Source of the DNA: Litorimonas sp051251645
Lineage (GTDB): Bacteria > Pseudomonadota > Alphaproteobacteria > Caulobacterales > Maricaulaceae
Length of the DNA: 64,000 bases
Direction: 5' to 3'
Assembly (NCBI GenBank): GCA_051251645.1
Contig: JBPOEY010000001.1
Span: 1,178,001 to 1,242,000, forward strand
Numbering within the stretch: position 1 is the stretch's first letter; each line of letters opens with the position of its first letter. The notes beneath the pieces are model-generated. The model was given only the letters and a program-made list of their open reading frames with translations. It ran no database searches and was not told the DNA's origin. Below are positions 43,065 through 52,962 of this stretch, in pieces. The translations under genes were made by a program, and so were the position numbers.

Positions 43065-44195
43065 CTAAACACCCAACTGATAGAAAAGAATGGCAAAAAG
43101 AGCATCGATTAAGATGACAGCAAAGATGGCTTGCACAACGGCGGTCGTCACGCGCGCGCCGAGGCTATCGACCGACCCCGACACGGCCAGACCTTGGCGG
43201 CAGCCAATAATGGCGATGACGATCGCAAAGAACGGCGCTTTGACCATACCCACCCAAAAATGTTGGATCCCCACCATTTCCTGCAAACGACTGAGGAAGA
43301 GAAACGGTGAAATCTGAGTTTCCGAGACCCAAGCGACAATCAGACCGCCGAGAATACCGCTAATCATCGCAAGGAATGTCAAAATTGGTAAGGTCAGCAA
43401 GCAAGCAATCGCGCGCGGTATCACGAGTGTCTCGAACGTATCGAGACCCATCACAGTCATCGCGTCGATTTCTTGGCGCATTTTCATGGCCCCGATTTGC
43501 GCGGTGAAAGCAGACGCGGATCGACCTGCGATCAAGATTGCGGTGATAACGCCCGCGAGTTCCCGCAGCATGGAAATCCCAACCAGATCGACCATGAAAA
43601 CAGAGAACCCGAGCGCCCCGAGCAAATTGGCCCCCATATAGGCAATCACAGCCCCAATGGCGAAAGACAACACGGCGACAATCGGGGCCGCATCAAGCCC
43701 CACTTCTTCCATCAAAGCGATGATCGATTTAAACCGAATCCGATTCGGCCTGATCAAGACGCCAAAGAACATAACAAAGAACTGGCCAATGAAAGACAGG
43801 GTCGCGAACGTTTCGTCAGCAAATCGTACTGTGGCGCGGCCAAGGCGATCAAGCGTTTCAATCCATTGTTGCTTCGCCCGTGGTGGGTCGCCCATTTGGC
43901 AGTCGGCGGCGACAGATAAAAGCGTTTGTTGACTCGGCGTCCCGTCGATCAACTGCCAAGACTTACACACATCTGCGACACGCACAGATTTTGTCAGGAG
44001 GTACGCCCCAGCCGTATCAAGGGCTTCGATATCCTGCAGATGAAATTCGACCGTTTCGTAATGCAACGCATCGTATTCAGCATCCAAAGGCTCAAAGACG
44101 GCGGCGACCGTATCAATTGTCCAATGCCCATGCGCCTTTACAATCAAGCGCGTGCCTTGAAGCGAAACGTCATAAAGTGCCGGGGTGTTCAGCAT
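43065..44195 (-). CDS. mlaE: MlaE-family permease with N-terminal STAS-like domain
   Basis: A 376-residue membrane subunit. Residues 1-100 look like a STAS/MlaB-type domain (VKAHGHWTIDTVAAVFEPL, YETVEFHLQDIEALDTAGAYLL), so MlaB and MlaE functions are fused. The permease follows, with conserved IGAVIAYMGANLLGALG, RELAGVITAILIAGRSASAFTAQIGAMK and EIDAMTVMGLD. It is the first gene of the leftward mlaE-mlaF-mlaD-lipoprotein operon, which probably keeps outer-membrane lipid asymmetry. Confidence 0.94.
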   Translation of the reverse strand: MLNTPALYDVSLQGTRLIVKAHGHWTIDTVAAVFEPLDAEYDALHYETVEFHLQDIEALDTAGAYLLTKSVRVADVCKSWQLIDGTPSQQTLLSVAADCQMGDPPRAKQQWIETLDRLGRATVRFADETFATLSFIGQFFVMFFGVLIRPNRIRFKSIIALMEEVGLDAAPIVAVLSFAIGAVIAYMGANLLGALGFSVFMVDLVGISMLRELAGVITAILIAGRSASAFTAQIGAMKMRQEIDAMTVMGLDTFETLVIPRAIACLLTLPILTFLAMISGILGGLIVAWVSETQISPFLFLSRLQEMVGIQHFWVGMVKAPFFAIVIAIIGCRQGLAVSGSVDSLGARVTTAVVQAIFAVILIDALFAILFYQLGV

Positions 44196-44256
44196 GAAGC
44201 GGGATTGCGCCAGCCCCCCGACTGGGTCAAGAGCCCAAAGCCGTCAGTCGACAGAA

Positions 44257-44874
44257 TTAACCGACGCGAGAGGCGGCGTCGACGGCAAGCTTGTCCGAGT
44301 TTGACATACGCACTCGTTCTCCAAACGCATCCGTAATGGCGCGCAACCCATCGACAGAGAGTCTCAGATCGTCGAGATCAGCATATGTGTTGTCGGGTAA
44401 AGCAGATTGGAAGAATTGCGTAGCCCGCTCAGAAGCCAAAAGGGCCGCTTCAAGGCTTTTCAATTCGTCATCAAGGTTACGGCTGCGAGGCGCAACTTCG
44501 AGATAAACTTCTGCTGCGCGTGTGGTTTGCTCCACATGGCCGCGAGCCAGTTGAATATCTTCGATCACCGCAGCAATCGGTCTTGCCGTCGCCGTATAAT
44601 CATCCGAGGAAACAGTGCGCGCGGATAAGCCGTTCAAAAGCATGTCCGCGGCCGCTTGCATTTTGCGTTTCGAAGTCTTGGCCCCAAACCCCCGAGACGC
44701 AAACGCATCGCGAAGCTTTTCGACCGCGCGCTGCACCACATTACTTTCGGTTTCATACTGCATGGCCGACGGTGTGTCCGATGACCCAGCCATGTTTTGC
44801 AAGTCAACAGTCGCGCAGCCCGTGCAAAGGATTGCTGTCGTCGTCACAAGGATAAACCCGGCTCTCATTATCAA
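44257..44874 (-). CDS. Hypothetical lipoprotein (205 aa)
   Basis: A short signal ends in the lipobox LCTGC. The mature protein is mostly helical (VVQRAVEKLRDAFASRGFG; LDDELKSLEAALLASERATQFF) and Ala-rich; no family is recognised. It precedes the mla operon by 61 bp on the same strand, so it could be an additional outer-membrane partner, but that is only positional. ATGs at 44874 and 44868 both give a usable signal. Confidence 0.7.
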   Translation of the reverse strand: MIMRAGFILVTTTAILCTGCATVDLQNMAGSSDTPSAMQYETESNVVQRAVEKLRDAFASRGFGAKTSKRKMQAAADMLLNGLSARTVSSDDYTATARPIAAVIEDIQLARGHVEQTTRAAEVYLEVAPRSRNLDDELKSLEAALLASERATQFFQSALPDNTYADLDDLRLSVDGLRAITDAFGERVRMSNSDKLAVDAASRVG

Positions 44875-45006
44875 TTCCCAAGCTGAAGCGATTCCGCTTC
44901 GTTATGTTTCATTTGAACGTCACGCGTTTCTTACAAGACCGATTTGAACATTGTCTGAATAAGACAATTAAAAGACCGTCAGGTTCAGATACGCAAGCCG
45001 CTTCCC

Positions 45007-46374
45007 TTAAGAGGCGAAGTAAGCCCCGTAGACAGATGACACAAAGACAATAGCAACGAAGATCGGCGCGACAAAGCGCGTCAGGACCAACAGAATATTA
45101 CCGAGGGCCATACTATCCGCAAACTCCGTTGCGATAATCGCCTTATCAACACGCCAGCCAACAAAGAGCACGATCAGAAGTCCCGCGAGAGGCAACATGA
45201 CCTGTCCCGTAAATGTATCGATGGCGTCGAGCGCATATGTATCGCCGCCTGGGGCGACACCGAACACGCTAATCAAACCAACAGCAATCATAATTGCGCC
45301 CATCACCCAAGCCGCTTTCGCTTTGGTCATTTTAAAACGCTCTGAAACAAAGGCCACGGACGGCTCTAACAGACTCACCGACGAGGTAATGGCGGCGAAG
45401 AACGCAAGGAAGAAGAATGCAGCCCCAATAATCGGACCCGCAACACCCATCGACGCAAAGGCGTTTGGCAAGGTGATAAAGAACAAACCCGCGCCGGCAT
45501 TGGCTTCAAGACCGAAAGCGAAAACGATGGGGAAGATTGCTAAACCCGCAATCAAGGCGACGCCTGTGTCTGTCAGACCGACGATAACTGAGGCTTTTGG
45601 AATTGAGATATTCTGCGGCAAGTAAGAGCCGTAGGTAATCATGATCGCAGAGCCAATACCGACCGAGAAGAACGCCTGCCCGAGCGCTGCACTGGCAACC
45701 TCACCATTTATTTTACTGAAATCCGGCGTGTAGAGGAAGCTCAGCGCCTTCGCTGTGCCGCCATTGCCCATATTTGTAACCAGTGCATAGATCGCCAACC
45801 CAACCAGCAGAGCGAAGAATACCGGCATTAATATTTTGGCCGCCATTTCGATTCCGCGATTAACCCCGCGTGACACCAACCAGATGGTGATGACGGCAAA
45901 GAGGAAGAACCACGGCAGGACTTGCATGGGTGTGGAGATAAAATTGACAAACACGCCTGCGACAGCGTCAGGTTCAAGACCCGCAAAATCATTGCCCAAG
46001 AATTTAAAGATATACCGCACGACCCAGGCCGCGACGACGCAATAAAACGTCACAATCATAAAGCCGGCAATCATCCCGATCCACGAGAGGATCGTCCAGT
46101 TTTTGGTTACCTTCGACTGGATCGCGACTTCCGCGACGCTATCGATCGCGTTGGCGGAACTCCCGGCTCGACCGACAAGATATTCGCTCATCAGGACAGG
46201 AATACAAACAAACACGACCGCAAGCAGATAGATAAGAATGAAGGCGCCGCCTCCATTTGACCCAGCTTCACTAGAAAAGCGCCAGAGATTTCCTAATCCG
46301 ACCGACGATCCGACGGCGGCCATGATAAAGGCATAACGTGACGACCACTCTGCCGTCCCCGGTGCTGCTGGCAT
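45007..46374 (-). CDS. Sodium-dependent transporter (NSS/SNF family)
   Basis: A 455-residue, about 11-12 helix transporter that would take up an amino acid or similar solute with Na+. The first helix motif AAVGSSVGLGNLWRFSSEAGSNGGGAF is the Na+/substrate-binding signature, and the pattern EYLVGRAG follows. The length matches bacterial LeuT/MhsT-type members with fewer helices. The ATG at 46374 is supported by GGGGGAG 7 nt upstream; the frame extends to 46431. The substrate cannot be read from sequence. Confidence 0.93.
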   Translation of the reverse strand: MPAAPGTAEWSSRYAFIMAAVGSSVGLGNLWRFSSEAGSNGGGAFILIYLLAVVFVCIPVLMSEYLVGRAGSSANAIDSVAEVAIQSKVTKNWTILSWIGMIAGFMIVTFYCVVAAWVVRYIFKFLGNDFAGLEPDAVAGVFVNFISTPMQVLPWFFLFAVITIWLVSRGVNRGIEMAAKILMPVFFALLVGLAIYALVTNMGNGGTAKALSFLYTPDFSKINGEVASAALGQAFFSVGIGSAIMITYGSYLPQNISIPKASVIVGLTDTGVALIAGLAIFPIVFAFGLEANAGAGLFFITLPNAFASMGVAGPIIGAAFFFLAFFAAITSSVSLLEPSVAFVSERFKMTKAKAAWVMGAIMIAVGLISVFGVAPGGDTYALDAIDTFTGQVMLPLAGLLIVLFVGWRVDKAIIATEFADSMALGNILLVLTRFVAPIFVAIVFVSSVYGAYFAS

Positions 46375-46500
46375 ACTCAAACTCCCCCAAGAAATCAAAG
46401 CTCTGATTAGGGGCTTGAGCCGTTGCGTCAAGACAACATGACGGGCAAAACGTATAAGCTGTTTAGTGAATTTTAAGTTGCCGCCCCTAGAGCACGACCT

Positions 46501-47313
46501 ATGCGTGTTCTTCTAGCAGAAAACAATCTGTCAAACAGTCTTGTCGCTCGCTTAATCCTCGAACGAGAAAGCCATGACGTGACGATGGTTACAAATGGGG
46601 CCGAAGCCATCGTAAAAACCCAGTCCATGCCTTATGATGTCTTGCTCCTCGACATTGTTATGCCTGTCATGGATGGATTCCAGACCGTCCAATACCTCCA
46701 AAAAATGATGTCGAGACCGGCACACATCTTTGCCTTATCTGCCTATGACACAGAGAAAGATATCGCCCTTTACCAAGCGGCTGGCTTTGATGGCGTTATC
46801 GCGAAACCCTTACGTCCCGGTGATTTGTCGGCCGCCTTGACGGTCAAAAAGGGTGCCGGGCGGCCCTCCCTCATTGGCGTTGCCGCCAATGCTCAGGACG
46901 CGAATGCGCGCCCCCTTTTGGACGAAACGATTATTCGCGATGGCCCAGGACAGGCCGATGACGTGACGAGAGAGCGAATTTGGCGAAGCTATCGCTCCGG
47001 CCTGTCCGCGGCGCTTAAAGAGCTTTCGCGCGCCTTACCCGGCTATCTTGAACAGGACAAATCCTCACGCGAGGCGTTTCTAAACGCGCTCCATTCCCTG
47101 CGAAGTGCGTCGTTAACGGTCGGCATGAACCGGGCCCCTTATCTCGCCAAGGAATTGCGCGAATCCCCGACGGATCAGATTATCGAGGGCATGGCCCACC
47201 TCCTTTATGCCGTGCGTGATAGTTTGCCCGCGCTTGAGACTGTCTTATTGGATGTCTCGCAAGGCGTGCGGACGCCCTCAGTCACTCCGGGGCAAGGGCG
47301 TCCCCGTGTGTAG
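46501..47313 (+). CDS. Response regulator with receiver and Hpt-like domains
   Basis: A 270-residue phosphorelay protein. Residues 1-115 are a receiver with phospho-acceptor Asp51 in LLLDIVMPVMDG and conserved Lys102 in GVIAKPLRP. Residues 160-255 form a helical domain whose HSLRSASLTVG (His198) resembles the His-phosphotransfer motif HxLKGxAxxxG, with Arg in place of Lys. There is no DNA-binding or output domain. Its 3' end overlaps the convergent rodA gene by 36 bp. No sensor kinase is nearby, so the partner is elsewhere. Confidence 0.82.
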   Translation: MRVLLAENNLSNSLVARLILERESHDVTMVTNGAEAIVKTQSMPYDVLLLDIVMPVMDGFQTVQYLQKMMSRPAHIFALSAYDTEKDIALYQAAGFDGVIAKPLRPGDLSAALTVKKGAGRPSLIGVAANAQDANARPLLDETIIRDGPGQADDVTRERIWRSYRSGLSAALKELSRALPGYLEQDKSSREAFLNALHSLRSASLTVGMNRAPYLAKELRESPTDQIIEGMAHLLYAVRDSLPALETVLLDVSQGVRTPSVTPGQGRPRV

Positions 47314-48408
47314 ATGCGCAGACAGCATCAACCCGAAACTCCCCATAACCACGAGAATCACGGTGCCCCCATAGGAGACCAATGGCAGCGGCACACCCAC
47401 GACGGGCAATAATCCCATCACCATGCCGAGATTGATGAAAATATAGAGCGCGAAGGTCGTTGTGAGACCCAAGATGAGGAGTCGAGAAAAGACGGCCTTG
47501 CACTGTATCGACAAACGAATGCAGGCCGCGATGACGGCAATATAAAGGCCCATCAAAGCCAGAGAGCCAATAAAGCCAAATTCCTCTCCGATCACAGTCG
47601 AAATGAAATCGGTGCTGTTCTCTGGCACATAGCCGCCTTGGCGCTGCGAGCCTTGCATATAGCCTTTTCCAGAGACTCCCCCTGATCCGAGCGCAATTTT
47701 GGACTGGGTAATATGGTAAGAGGCCCCTGCCGGATCCCGACTGGGGTCCAAAAACGTCAAGATACGGCCGCGTTGATAGTCCCTAAGGCCGAATTGCCAG
47801 ACGATCGGAACACTAATCGCGACCAGCACAGAACCGAGCGTGATCACCCGCCAGCTGACCCCCGCCAAGAAAATCATCGCCGCGCCAGTTGCGCAAATCA
47901 AGAGTGACGTCCCCAAATCTGGTTGGCGCAAGACCAAGGCCATCGGCGCTCCGATCAGCATCAAAACCCCGATCAGGCCAACCGGGTCAGACACGCGCCA
48001 ACTCGGCAAATCATGATAAAAGCGAGCCAAGGCCAAGACGACGGCCGGCTTGATAATCTCTGAGGGCTGAATCCGCATGGGGCCCAATTGCAGCCAGCGA
48101 ACTGAGCCGTTCACATTAATCCCAAAAAACTCAACGCCGATGAGTAATAGTAAAGCCCCAAAATAGGCCGGGTAGGCCAAGCTGTACCAGACCCGTATAT
48201 TCGTCAGCGCGACGCCGATCATCACCGTAAAAGCAAATATGATCCGCACACTGTGCTGCATGGCCCCATGTTGCCAAACACCGTTATTGGCCGACAGGAT
48301 CGCCATAACGCCCACCAAACCGAGCAGACCCGCCAAAACGGGAAGCAGCCAATTGAGCTGATAGAGCTTGCTGGCAACCCCTTCAAATTCCTCGAATCGG
48401 ACTGTCAT
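47278..48408 (-). CDS. rodA: Peptidoglycan glycosyltransferase RodA (SEDS)
   Basis: A 376-residue polytopic enzyme that polymerises glycan strands for cell elongation together with PBP2. Recognisable blocks are GSVRWLQLGPMRIQPSEIIKPAVVLALA, LRQPDLGTSLL, GKGYMQGSQRQGGYVPENSTDFISTVIGEEFG (catalytic Asp region) and LPLVSYGGT. It overlaps mrdA by 4 bp and is the last gene of mreB-mreC-mreD-mrdA-rodA. Its last codons overlap the REC-Hpt gene on the other strand. Confidence 0.96.
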   Translation of the reverse strand: MTVRFEEFEGVASKLYQLNWLLPVLAGLLGLVGVMAILSANNGVWQHGAMQHSVRIIFAFTVMIGVALTNIRVWYSLAYPAYFGALLLLIGVEFFGINVNGSVRWLQLGPMRIQPSEIIKPAVVLALARFYHDLPSWRVSDPVGLIGVLMLIGAPMALVLRQPDLGTSLLICATGAAMIFLAGVSWRVITLGSVLVAISVPIVWQFGLRDYQRGRILTFLDPSRDPAGASYHITQSKIALGSGGVSGKGYMQGSQRQGGYVPENSTDFISTVIGEEFGFIGSLALMGLYIAVIAACIRLSIQCKAVFSRLLILGLTTTFALYIFINLGMVMGLLPVVGVPLPLVSYGGTVILVVMGSFGLMLSAHLHTGTPLPRSD

Positions 48409-50288
48409 AAGCGCGTCTGATTCTGCGCCGCATCCGTTCTCGGACCTAACCCATCCCGACGTAGCGCCTCGCCTAACACAGCCCGTGTAATCGCCGCTGC
48501 GCGCCCCGCGCCCGATCCAGCATGTTCAACGACACAACCCACGGCAAAGCGCGGCTTTGCGTAGGGCGCGTAACCGACAAAGATCGAATGATCGCGATAT
48601 TTCCACGGCAAATTTGCATTTGATATAACGCCTGACGCCCGCTCGGCCCGCGATATCCCGCGAACTTGCGCCGTCCCGGTTTTGCCGGCCATGTCGAGGC
48701 CCGTCAGCCCAAGCCCATTCGGTCGGAATGCCGTCCCGCCCGGTTCTTCACAGACACTCCGCATCGCATCTTGAATGAAACCAATATGAGACGGATCAAT
48801 GCCTAGATCAGCAAAAGCATCGACATCTTGTCCCGCAAACAAGCTCGGTAAAACGGCGTGTGTGCCATTGGCCAAACGCGCTGACATAACCGCCAATTGC
48901 ATCGGCGAGGCCAGAACAAAGCCCTGCCCAATTGAGGCATTAAGCGTATCGCCCATGCGCCAACCTGCACCAAAGTGATCCCGTTTCCAGTCCGGGTCAG
49001 GCACAATCCCTTTTTTTTCGCCCGTAATGCCAATCCCGTAACGTTGTCCTAAACCCAATCGGCGGCCCATATCTGCAATGGCTTCAACGCCAATGATCTG
49101 CGAGATCTCATAATAATATGTGTCGCAACTTTGCTTGAGCGAGTTCCGCATATCAATGGGCCCGTGACCTTCGCGGCGCCAGCAATGAAACAAACGATTG
49201 CCCAAACGAACCTTGCCGCCACAAAATATCCGTCGGTCAGGATCAATTTTACCACTTTTCAATGCGGCCAGCATGACCACCATTTTGTAAGTCGAAGCCG
49301 GTGGATACCCCCCCGACAGAACTTTATTATATTGTGGGCGTCTCTCGTCATTATTGAGCCCATCCATATCAGCCTGTGTCAGCCCCGAGACGAACAGATT
49401 GGCGTCAAATGTCGGCATAGATAGTAAGGTTCTAAGTTCGCCCGTCATGACATCGATGACGGCAATTCCGCCACTATCGTCTTTAAACTGTTGCGCGGCG
49501 AAGCGCTGCAGCTCTGCATCCAACGTCAAATAAATATCATCCCCTTGCTTCGCGTCATCTTTCGGGTTCGGCCATTCACGGACAACGCGACCGCGCGCAT
49601 TGACTTCAACTTTCAGCTTTCCAGACTGCCCCCGGAGGCGCGCGTCAGCGGCCTGCTCGACACCAGTCTTCCCGATCCGAAAGGCCGGTTGCAGTAAAAG
49701 CGGATCATCATCGCGCGCCACATCCGCATCATTCGCTTTGCCGACATAGCCAATTACGTGAGAAAATAGGCCATCATCCGGATAGGACCGTCCCTCGCCC
49801 GCCTTCGGGACAATGCCTGGCAGCGCATGGACACGCATATTGAGCGCCGCAAAGTCATCCCAATCGACATGGTCTTTGACAGTAATCGGCACGAAATCTG
49901 GGCGACGGTCAATGTCCCGACGAATGCGCCTCACCTCGCCCTCCGATAAATGGATCACGTCAGCGAGTTTTGACAGCGTCAGGTCAAGATCATCAATCTG
50001 CTCTGCAATGAGTTCGACCTGATAATCGAGCGTATTGGTGGCAAGCGGTTCGCCGTAGCGGTCGCGGACAATACCGCGGCTAGGCACGATGGTTTGAAAA
50101 TTGAACCGATTATTCTCAGACAAGGCGAGGTAGTTTTCGCTTTGCTGGATTTGGAGCTGGTAGAACCGCCCCGTCAAAACCCCAAATATGCCGAGTCCGC
50201 CTGCGCTCAATACGGCCGTGCGGCGTGTCATTTGCGCGTCGGATTTGGCTTGCGCCGCCTTTGTGGACTGTGTCGGTTTACGGGCCAT
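48405..50288 (-). CDS. mrdA: Penicillin-binding protein 2
   Basis: A 627-residue class B transpeptidase that cross-links peptidoglycan during elongation. After a short cytosolic segment and one membrane helix come the pedestal domain and the transpeptidase. The active Ser is in YPPASTYKMVVMLAAL (SxxK), the SxN motif in QSCDTYYYEI, and the KTG in DMAGKTGTAQV. It lies 2 bp after mreD and overlaps rodA by 4 bp, the standard elongasome order. Confidence 0.96.
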   Translation of the reverse strand: MARKPTQSTKAAQAKSDAQMTRRTAVLSAGGLGIFGVLTGRFYQLQIQQSENYLALSENNRFNFQTIVPSRGIVRDRYGEPLATNTLDYQVELIAEQIDDLDLTLSKLADVIHLSEGEVRRIRRDIDRRPDFVPITVKDHVDWDDFAALNMRVHALPGIVPKAGEGRSYPDDGLFSHVIGYVGKANDADVARDDDPLLLQPAFRIGKTGVEQAADARLRGQSGKLKVEVNARGRVVREWPNPKDDAKQGDDIYLTLDAELQRFAAQQFKDDSGGIAVIDVMTGELRTLLSMPTFDANLFVSGLTQADMDGLNNDERRPQYNKVLSGGYPPASTYKMVVMLAALKSGKIDPDRRIFCGGKVRLGNRLFHCWRREGHGPIDMRNSLKQSCDTYYYEISQIIGVEAIADMGRRLGLGQRYGIGITGEKKGIVPDPDWKRDHFGAGWRMGDTLNASIGQGFVLASPMQLAVMSARLANGTHAVLPSLFAGQDVDAFADLGIDPSHIGFIQDAMRSVCEEPGGTAFRPNGLGLTGLDMAGKTGTAQVRGISRAERASGVISNANLPWKYRDHSIFVGYAPYAKPRFAVGCVVEHAGSGAGRAAAITRAVLGEALRRDGLGPRTDAAQNQTRL

Positions 50289-50290
50289 GA

Positions 50291-50803
50291 CTAGTCATCC
50301 CCACTCATACGACCGGCCAATTTATCTCGGAGATAAATCATGAACGGCACGACCAGCACGGCGACAACAACACCGCGTCCGAGTGAGCCCCAATCGGGCC
50401 AACTCTCATAAACCGCCCATCCTGACAGGATGAAAACAGGCAAGCCTACGCATAAGGCCAGTGTGAAACGTGTCATTCCCGCCGCAAGTCCGCGTGCGCC
50501 CTCCCGAATATCAGGGCGGATCAGGGCATAGGTCAGTAGGAAGACGAGGGGCCATTGGCCTGGCGCGCCCCACGTCGTCCAATCTACCCAAAGCCCCCCG
50601 ACAAACAATAGCAGCCCCGTCGCCCATAACCCGACACGGCGCGGCCACAGCGCGACTGTGGCAAAAGGAATCCACGTCAATGGCCAGCTTTGTCCGAACA
50701 AACGAATATCAAGCGCGCTAATCAGGCCCGCAATCAACAAAGCGACCACCGCGGGAATGAGGCGTTCATTGCGGAGGATCGGACTGACACCAAGATAGGC
50801 CAT
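50291..50803 (-). CDS. mreD: Rod shape-determining protein MreD
   Basis: A 170-residue inner-membrane protein with about five helices and little sequence conservation; the family call rests on length, hydrophobicity and position between mreC and mrdA. RPDIREGARGLAAGMTRF and the preceding VDWTTWGAPGQWPLVFLLTYAL match the usual MreD middle region. It overlaps the mreC stop by one base. Confidence 0.88.
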   Translation of the reverse strand: MAYLGVSPILRNERLIPAVVALLIAGLISALDIRLFGQSWPLTWIPFATVALWPRRVGLWATGLLLFVGGLWVDWTTWGAPGQWPLVFLLTYALIRPDIREGARGLAAGMTRFTLALCVGLPVFILSGWAVYESWPDWGSLGRGVVVAVLVVPFMIYLRDKLAGRMSGDD

Positions 50804-51696
50804 TAGTTCGCCTCCCCGGTCAGTTCAGCCGATGCGGATTCAGTTTCAGTGTCCATTGGCGTCACCTCAATATCAACATCGTCTGGATCGGCCAGTCGCG
50901 TATAAGGCAGCACAAAGACCCAATCGACAGGCGTCACGAGGAAGTCGAGCTCGACAGCGAGACTATCCCCCGGCAGAACCGTGCCAATGGGAAGCCCTTG
51001 TGGCAGGCGACCATCATCACCTGACGTCAACACGCGGTCCCCGGTTTGCCAGCCATCTTGGTCAGCAACGAAAGCCAATGTCGGTCGATCATTATTCGCC
51101 CCCGCCAATATGGCGCGCGCGCCCGATCGTTCGCTGATCACGGCCACACGGCTATTCAAATCATCGAGCCGCAAGACCCGCGCGGACCGTCGCCCCGCGC
51201 TCACAACATGACCGACGAGTCCCGCATCGGACAGCACTGCATAGCCATCCTGCACGCCGCTCTCTCGCCCCGAAGCGATCAGCAGCGAGCGAACAAAAGG
51301 GCTGGAGGGATCAGACACCGCACGAGCGGAAATACGACGGTCCGGAATATCACCCGTCCGGTCTACGGCTAGTAATTTTTCGAGGCGACGCAGGCGCGCC
51401 TGTTGCGCTTGCAAACGCGCATTATCCGCGCGGAGGCTTGCCAACTCGTCCCGCAAGGCTTTATTTTCTTGTAAGGCGCGACGGCCTCCTTCGACATCTG
51501 CAACGGCGCCCTCCAACTGTCGAAAGGGCGATCCCAGCCATGCGGCGACAGGCGCTTGGACATCGCTGGCGAGTAAGGGGGTGGTGCGGCGTTCTACGGC
51601 GGCATCGCGCTGTGTAAACAGCAAGACCGCGCTCAGCACGATCATCAAGAGCAGGCCAATCCGACCTTCAGAATTATTCGATCCCGATCGGGCCAC
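50803..51696 (-). CDS. mreC: Rod shape-determining protein MreC
   Basis: A 297-residue periplasmic scaffold of the elongasome. One N-terminal helix (IGLLLMIVLSAVLLF) is followed by a coiled coil (LQENKALRDELASLRADNARLQAQQARLRRLEKLL). The beta-domain contains GYAVLSDAGLVGHVVSAGRRSARVLRLDDLNSRVAV, the MreC signature. An acidic C-terminal tail follows. It lies 39 bp after mreB. Confidence 0.95.
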   Translation of the reverse strand: MARSGSNNSEGRIGLLLMIVLSAVLLFTQRDAAVERRTTPLLASDVQAPVAAWLGSPFRQLEGAVADVEGGRRALQENKALRDELASLRADNARLQAQQARLRRLEKLLAVDRTGDIPDRRISARAVSDPSSPFVRSLLIASGRESGVQDGYAVLSDAGLVGHVVSAGRRSARVLRLDDLNSRVAVISERSGARAILAGANNDRPTLAFVADQDGWQTGDRVLTSGDDGRLPQGLPIGTVLPGDSLAVELDFLVTPVDWVFVLPYTRLADPDDVDIEVTPMDTETESASAELTGEAN

Positions 51697-51735
51697 GCTT
51701 GCAATGCCCTTCCCGCGAGTTGCGGATTAGCGTGA

Positions 51736-52785
51736 TTAGACGTCCGTCTTGAGCACGCTTTTCCACTTTTTAAGGTTCTCAACGACTGTCCCTGAGCCGC
51801 GCACAACGCAAGACAAAGGATCATCCGCAATAAAGACAGGCAGTTCCGTGCGGTTACGCAGCTCGATATCCAGATTACGCAGGAGCGCTCCGCCACCTGT
51901 TAGCATGATGCCCTTATCGACAATGTCTGCCGCCAGTTCCGGTGGCGTGGCTTCAAGCGCCGTCTTCACCGCTTCAACGATCTGTTCCACGGGTTCGGCG
52001 AGGCTCTCAGCGATCATGGCCTCTGACACCCGAATTTCGCGCGGGACACCATTCATCAGGTCCCGACCTTTGATCAGGACGCTCATGCCTTCATTGTCGG
52101 CAGGCATAGTGGCCGATCCGACTTCTTTTTTCACGCGCTCGGCGGTCATTTCACCGATCAGAAGGTTGGTTGTGCGGCGCACATACTGAATAATCGCGTC
52201 GTCCATCTTGTCGCCGCCAACACGGACTGAGCGAGAATAGACGATACCGTCGAGCGACAGCACCGCGACTTCTGTTGTCCCGCCGCCAATATCGACAATC
52301 ATAGACCCGGCAGGCTCATGGATTGGAAGCCCCGCGCCTAGCGCGGCCGCCATGGGTTCTTCGATAAGATAAACTTTGCGCGCGCCAGCCTGTTGAGCGG
52401 ATTGATAAATCGCGCGTTCTTCCACGGCTGTCGCCCCGCTGGGAACGCAGATCACGACTTTGGGTTTGGCCCGGCGCATATAGCCGCCTTCGGACTTCAC
52501 CTTTTCAATGAAGTGTTTAATCATTTTTTCAGCCACGTCGAAATCCGCGATCACGCCGTCTTTCATCGGACGGATCGCTTCGATATTTCCGGGTGTGCGG
52601 CCGAGCATCATGCGCGCGTCATTCCCCACCGCGTGGACAATTTTGCGGCCATTTTTAATCGAAAACGCCACAACTGACGGCTCGTTAAGCACGACGCCTC
52701 TACCTTTGGCATAGACCAGCGTGTTCGCCGTGCCGAGGTCGATTGCAATGTCGGACGAAAATGCGTCCATCAGTGAGGAGAACAT
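51736..52785 (-). CDS. mreB: Rod shape-determining protein MreB
   Basis: A 349-residue bacterial actin that directs lateral wall synthesis. ATP-binding motifs are IDLGTANTLVYAKG (phosphate 1), MIVDIGGGTTEVAVLSL (phosphate 2) and GIMLTGGGALLRNLD (adenosine). The membrane-binding N-terminus starts MFSSLMDAFSSD. First gene of the mreBCD-mrdA-rodA operon; its promoter should lie in 52786-52962. Confidence 0.98.
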   Translation of the reverse strand: MFSSLMDAFSSDIAIDLGTANTLVYAKGRGVVLNEPSVVAFSIKNGRKIVHAVGNDARMMLGRTPGNIEAIRPMKDGVIADFDVAEKMIKHFIEKVKSEGGYMRRAKPKVVICVPSGATAVEERAIYQSAQQAGARKVYLIEEPMAAALGAGLPIHEPAGSMIVDIGGGTTEVAVLSLDGIVYSRSVRVGGDKMDDAIIQYVRRTTNLLIGEMTAERVKKEVGSATMPADNEGMSVLIKGRDLMNGVPREIRVSEAMIAESLAEPVEQIVEAVKTALEATPPELAADIVDKGIMLTGGGALLRNLDIELRNRTELPVFIADDPLSCVVRGSGTVVENLKKWKSVLKTDV

Positions 52786-52962
52786 GAGGGCTCCGTCCGG
52801 TTTGTTCCAGATGCGTTGGTCGGACTGTTATGGCGAGCATATAAACAGCGAATGAATGCTGCTCCGCCAAGAATCCGTCCGAAATTCCGCGTAGTGATGT
52901 GGTAATGTAAATCTAGGCCGGTAATTGCAAGCCTTCTATCCCCTTAGCCTTGCAAATCACTG

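Noticed and set aside
44881..44905. Small palindrome GAAGCG-ATTC-CGCTTC between the hypothetical lipoprotein and the NSS transporter
   Set aside because: Only six pairs and no T-run, so neither terminator nor operator can be argued.
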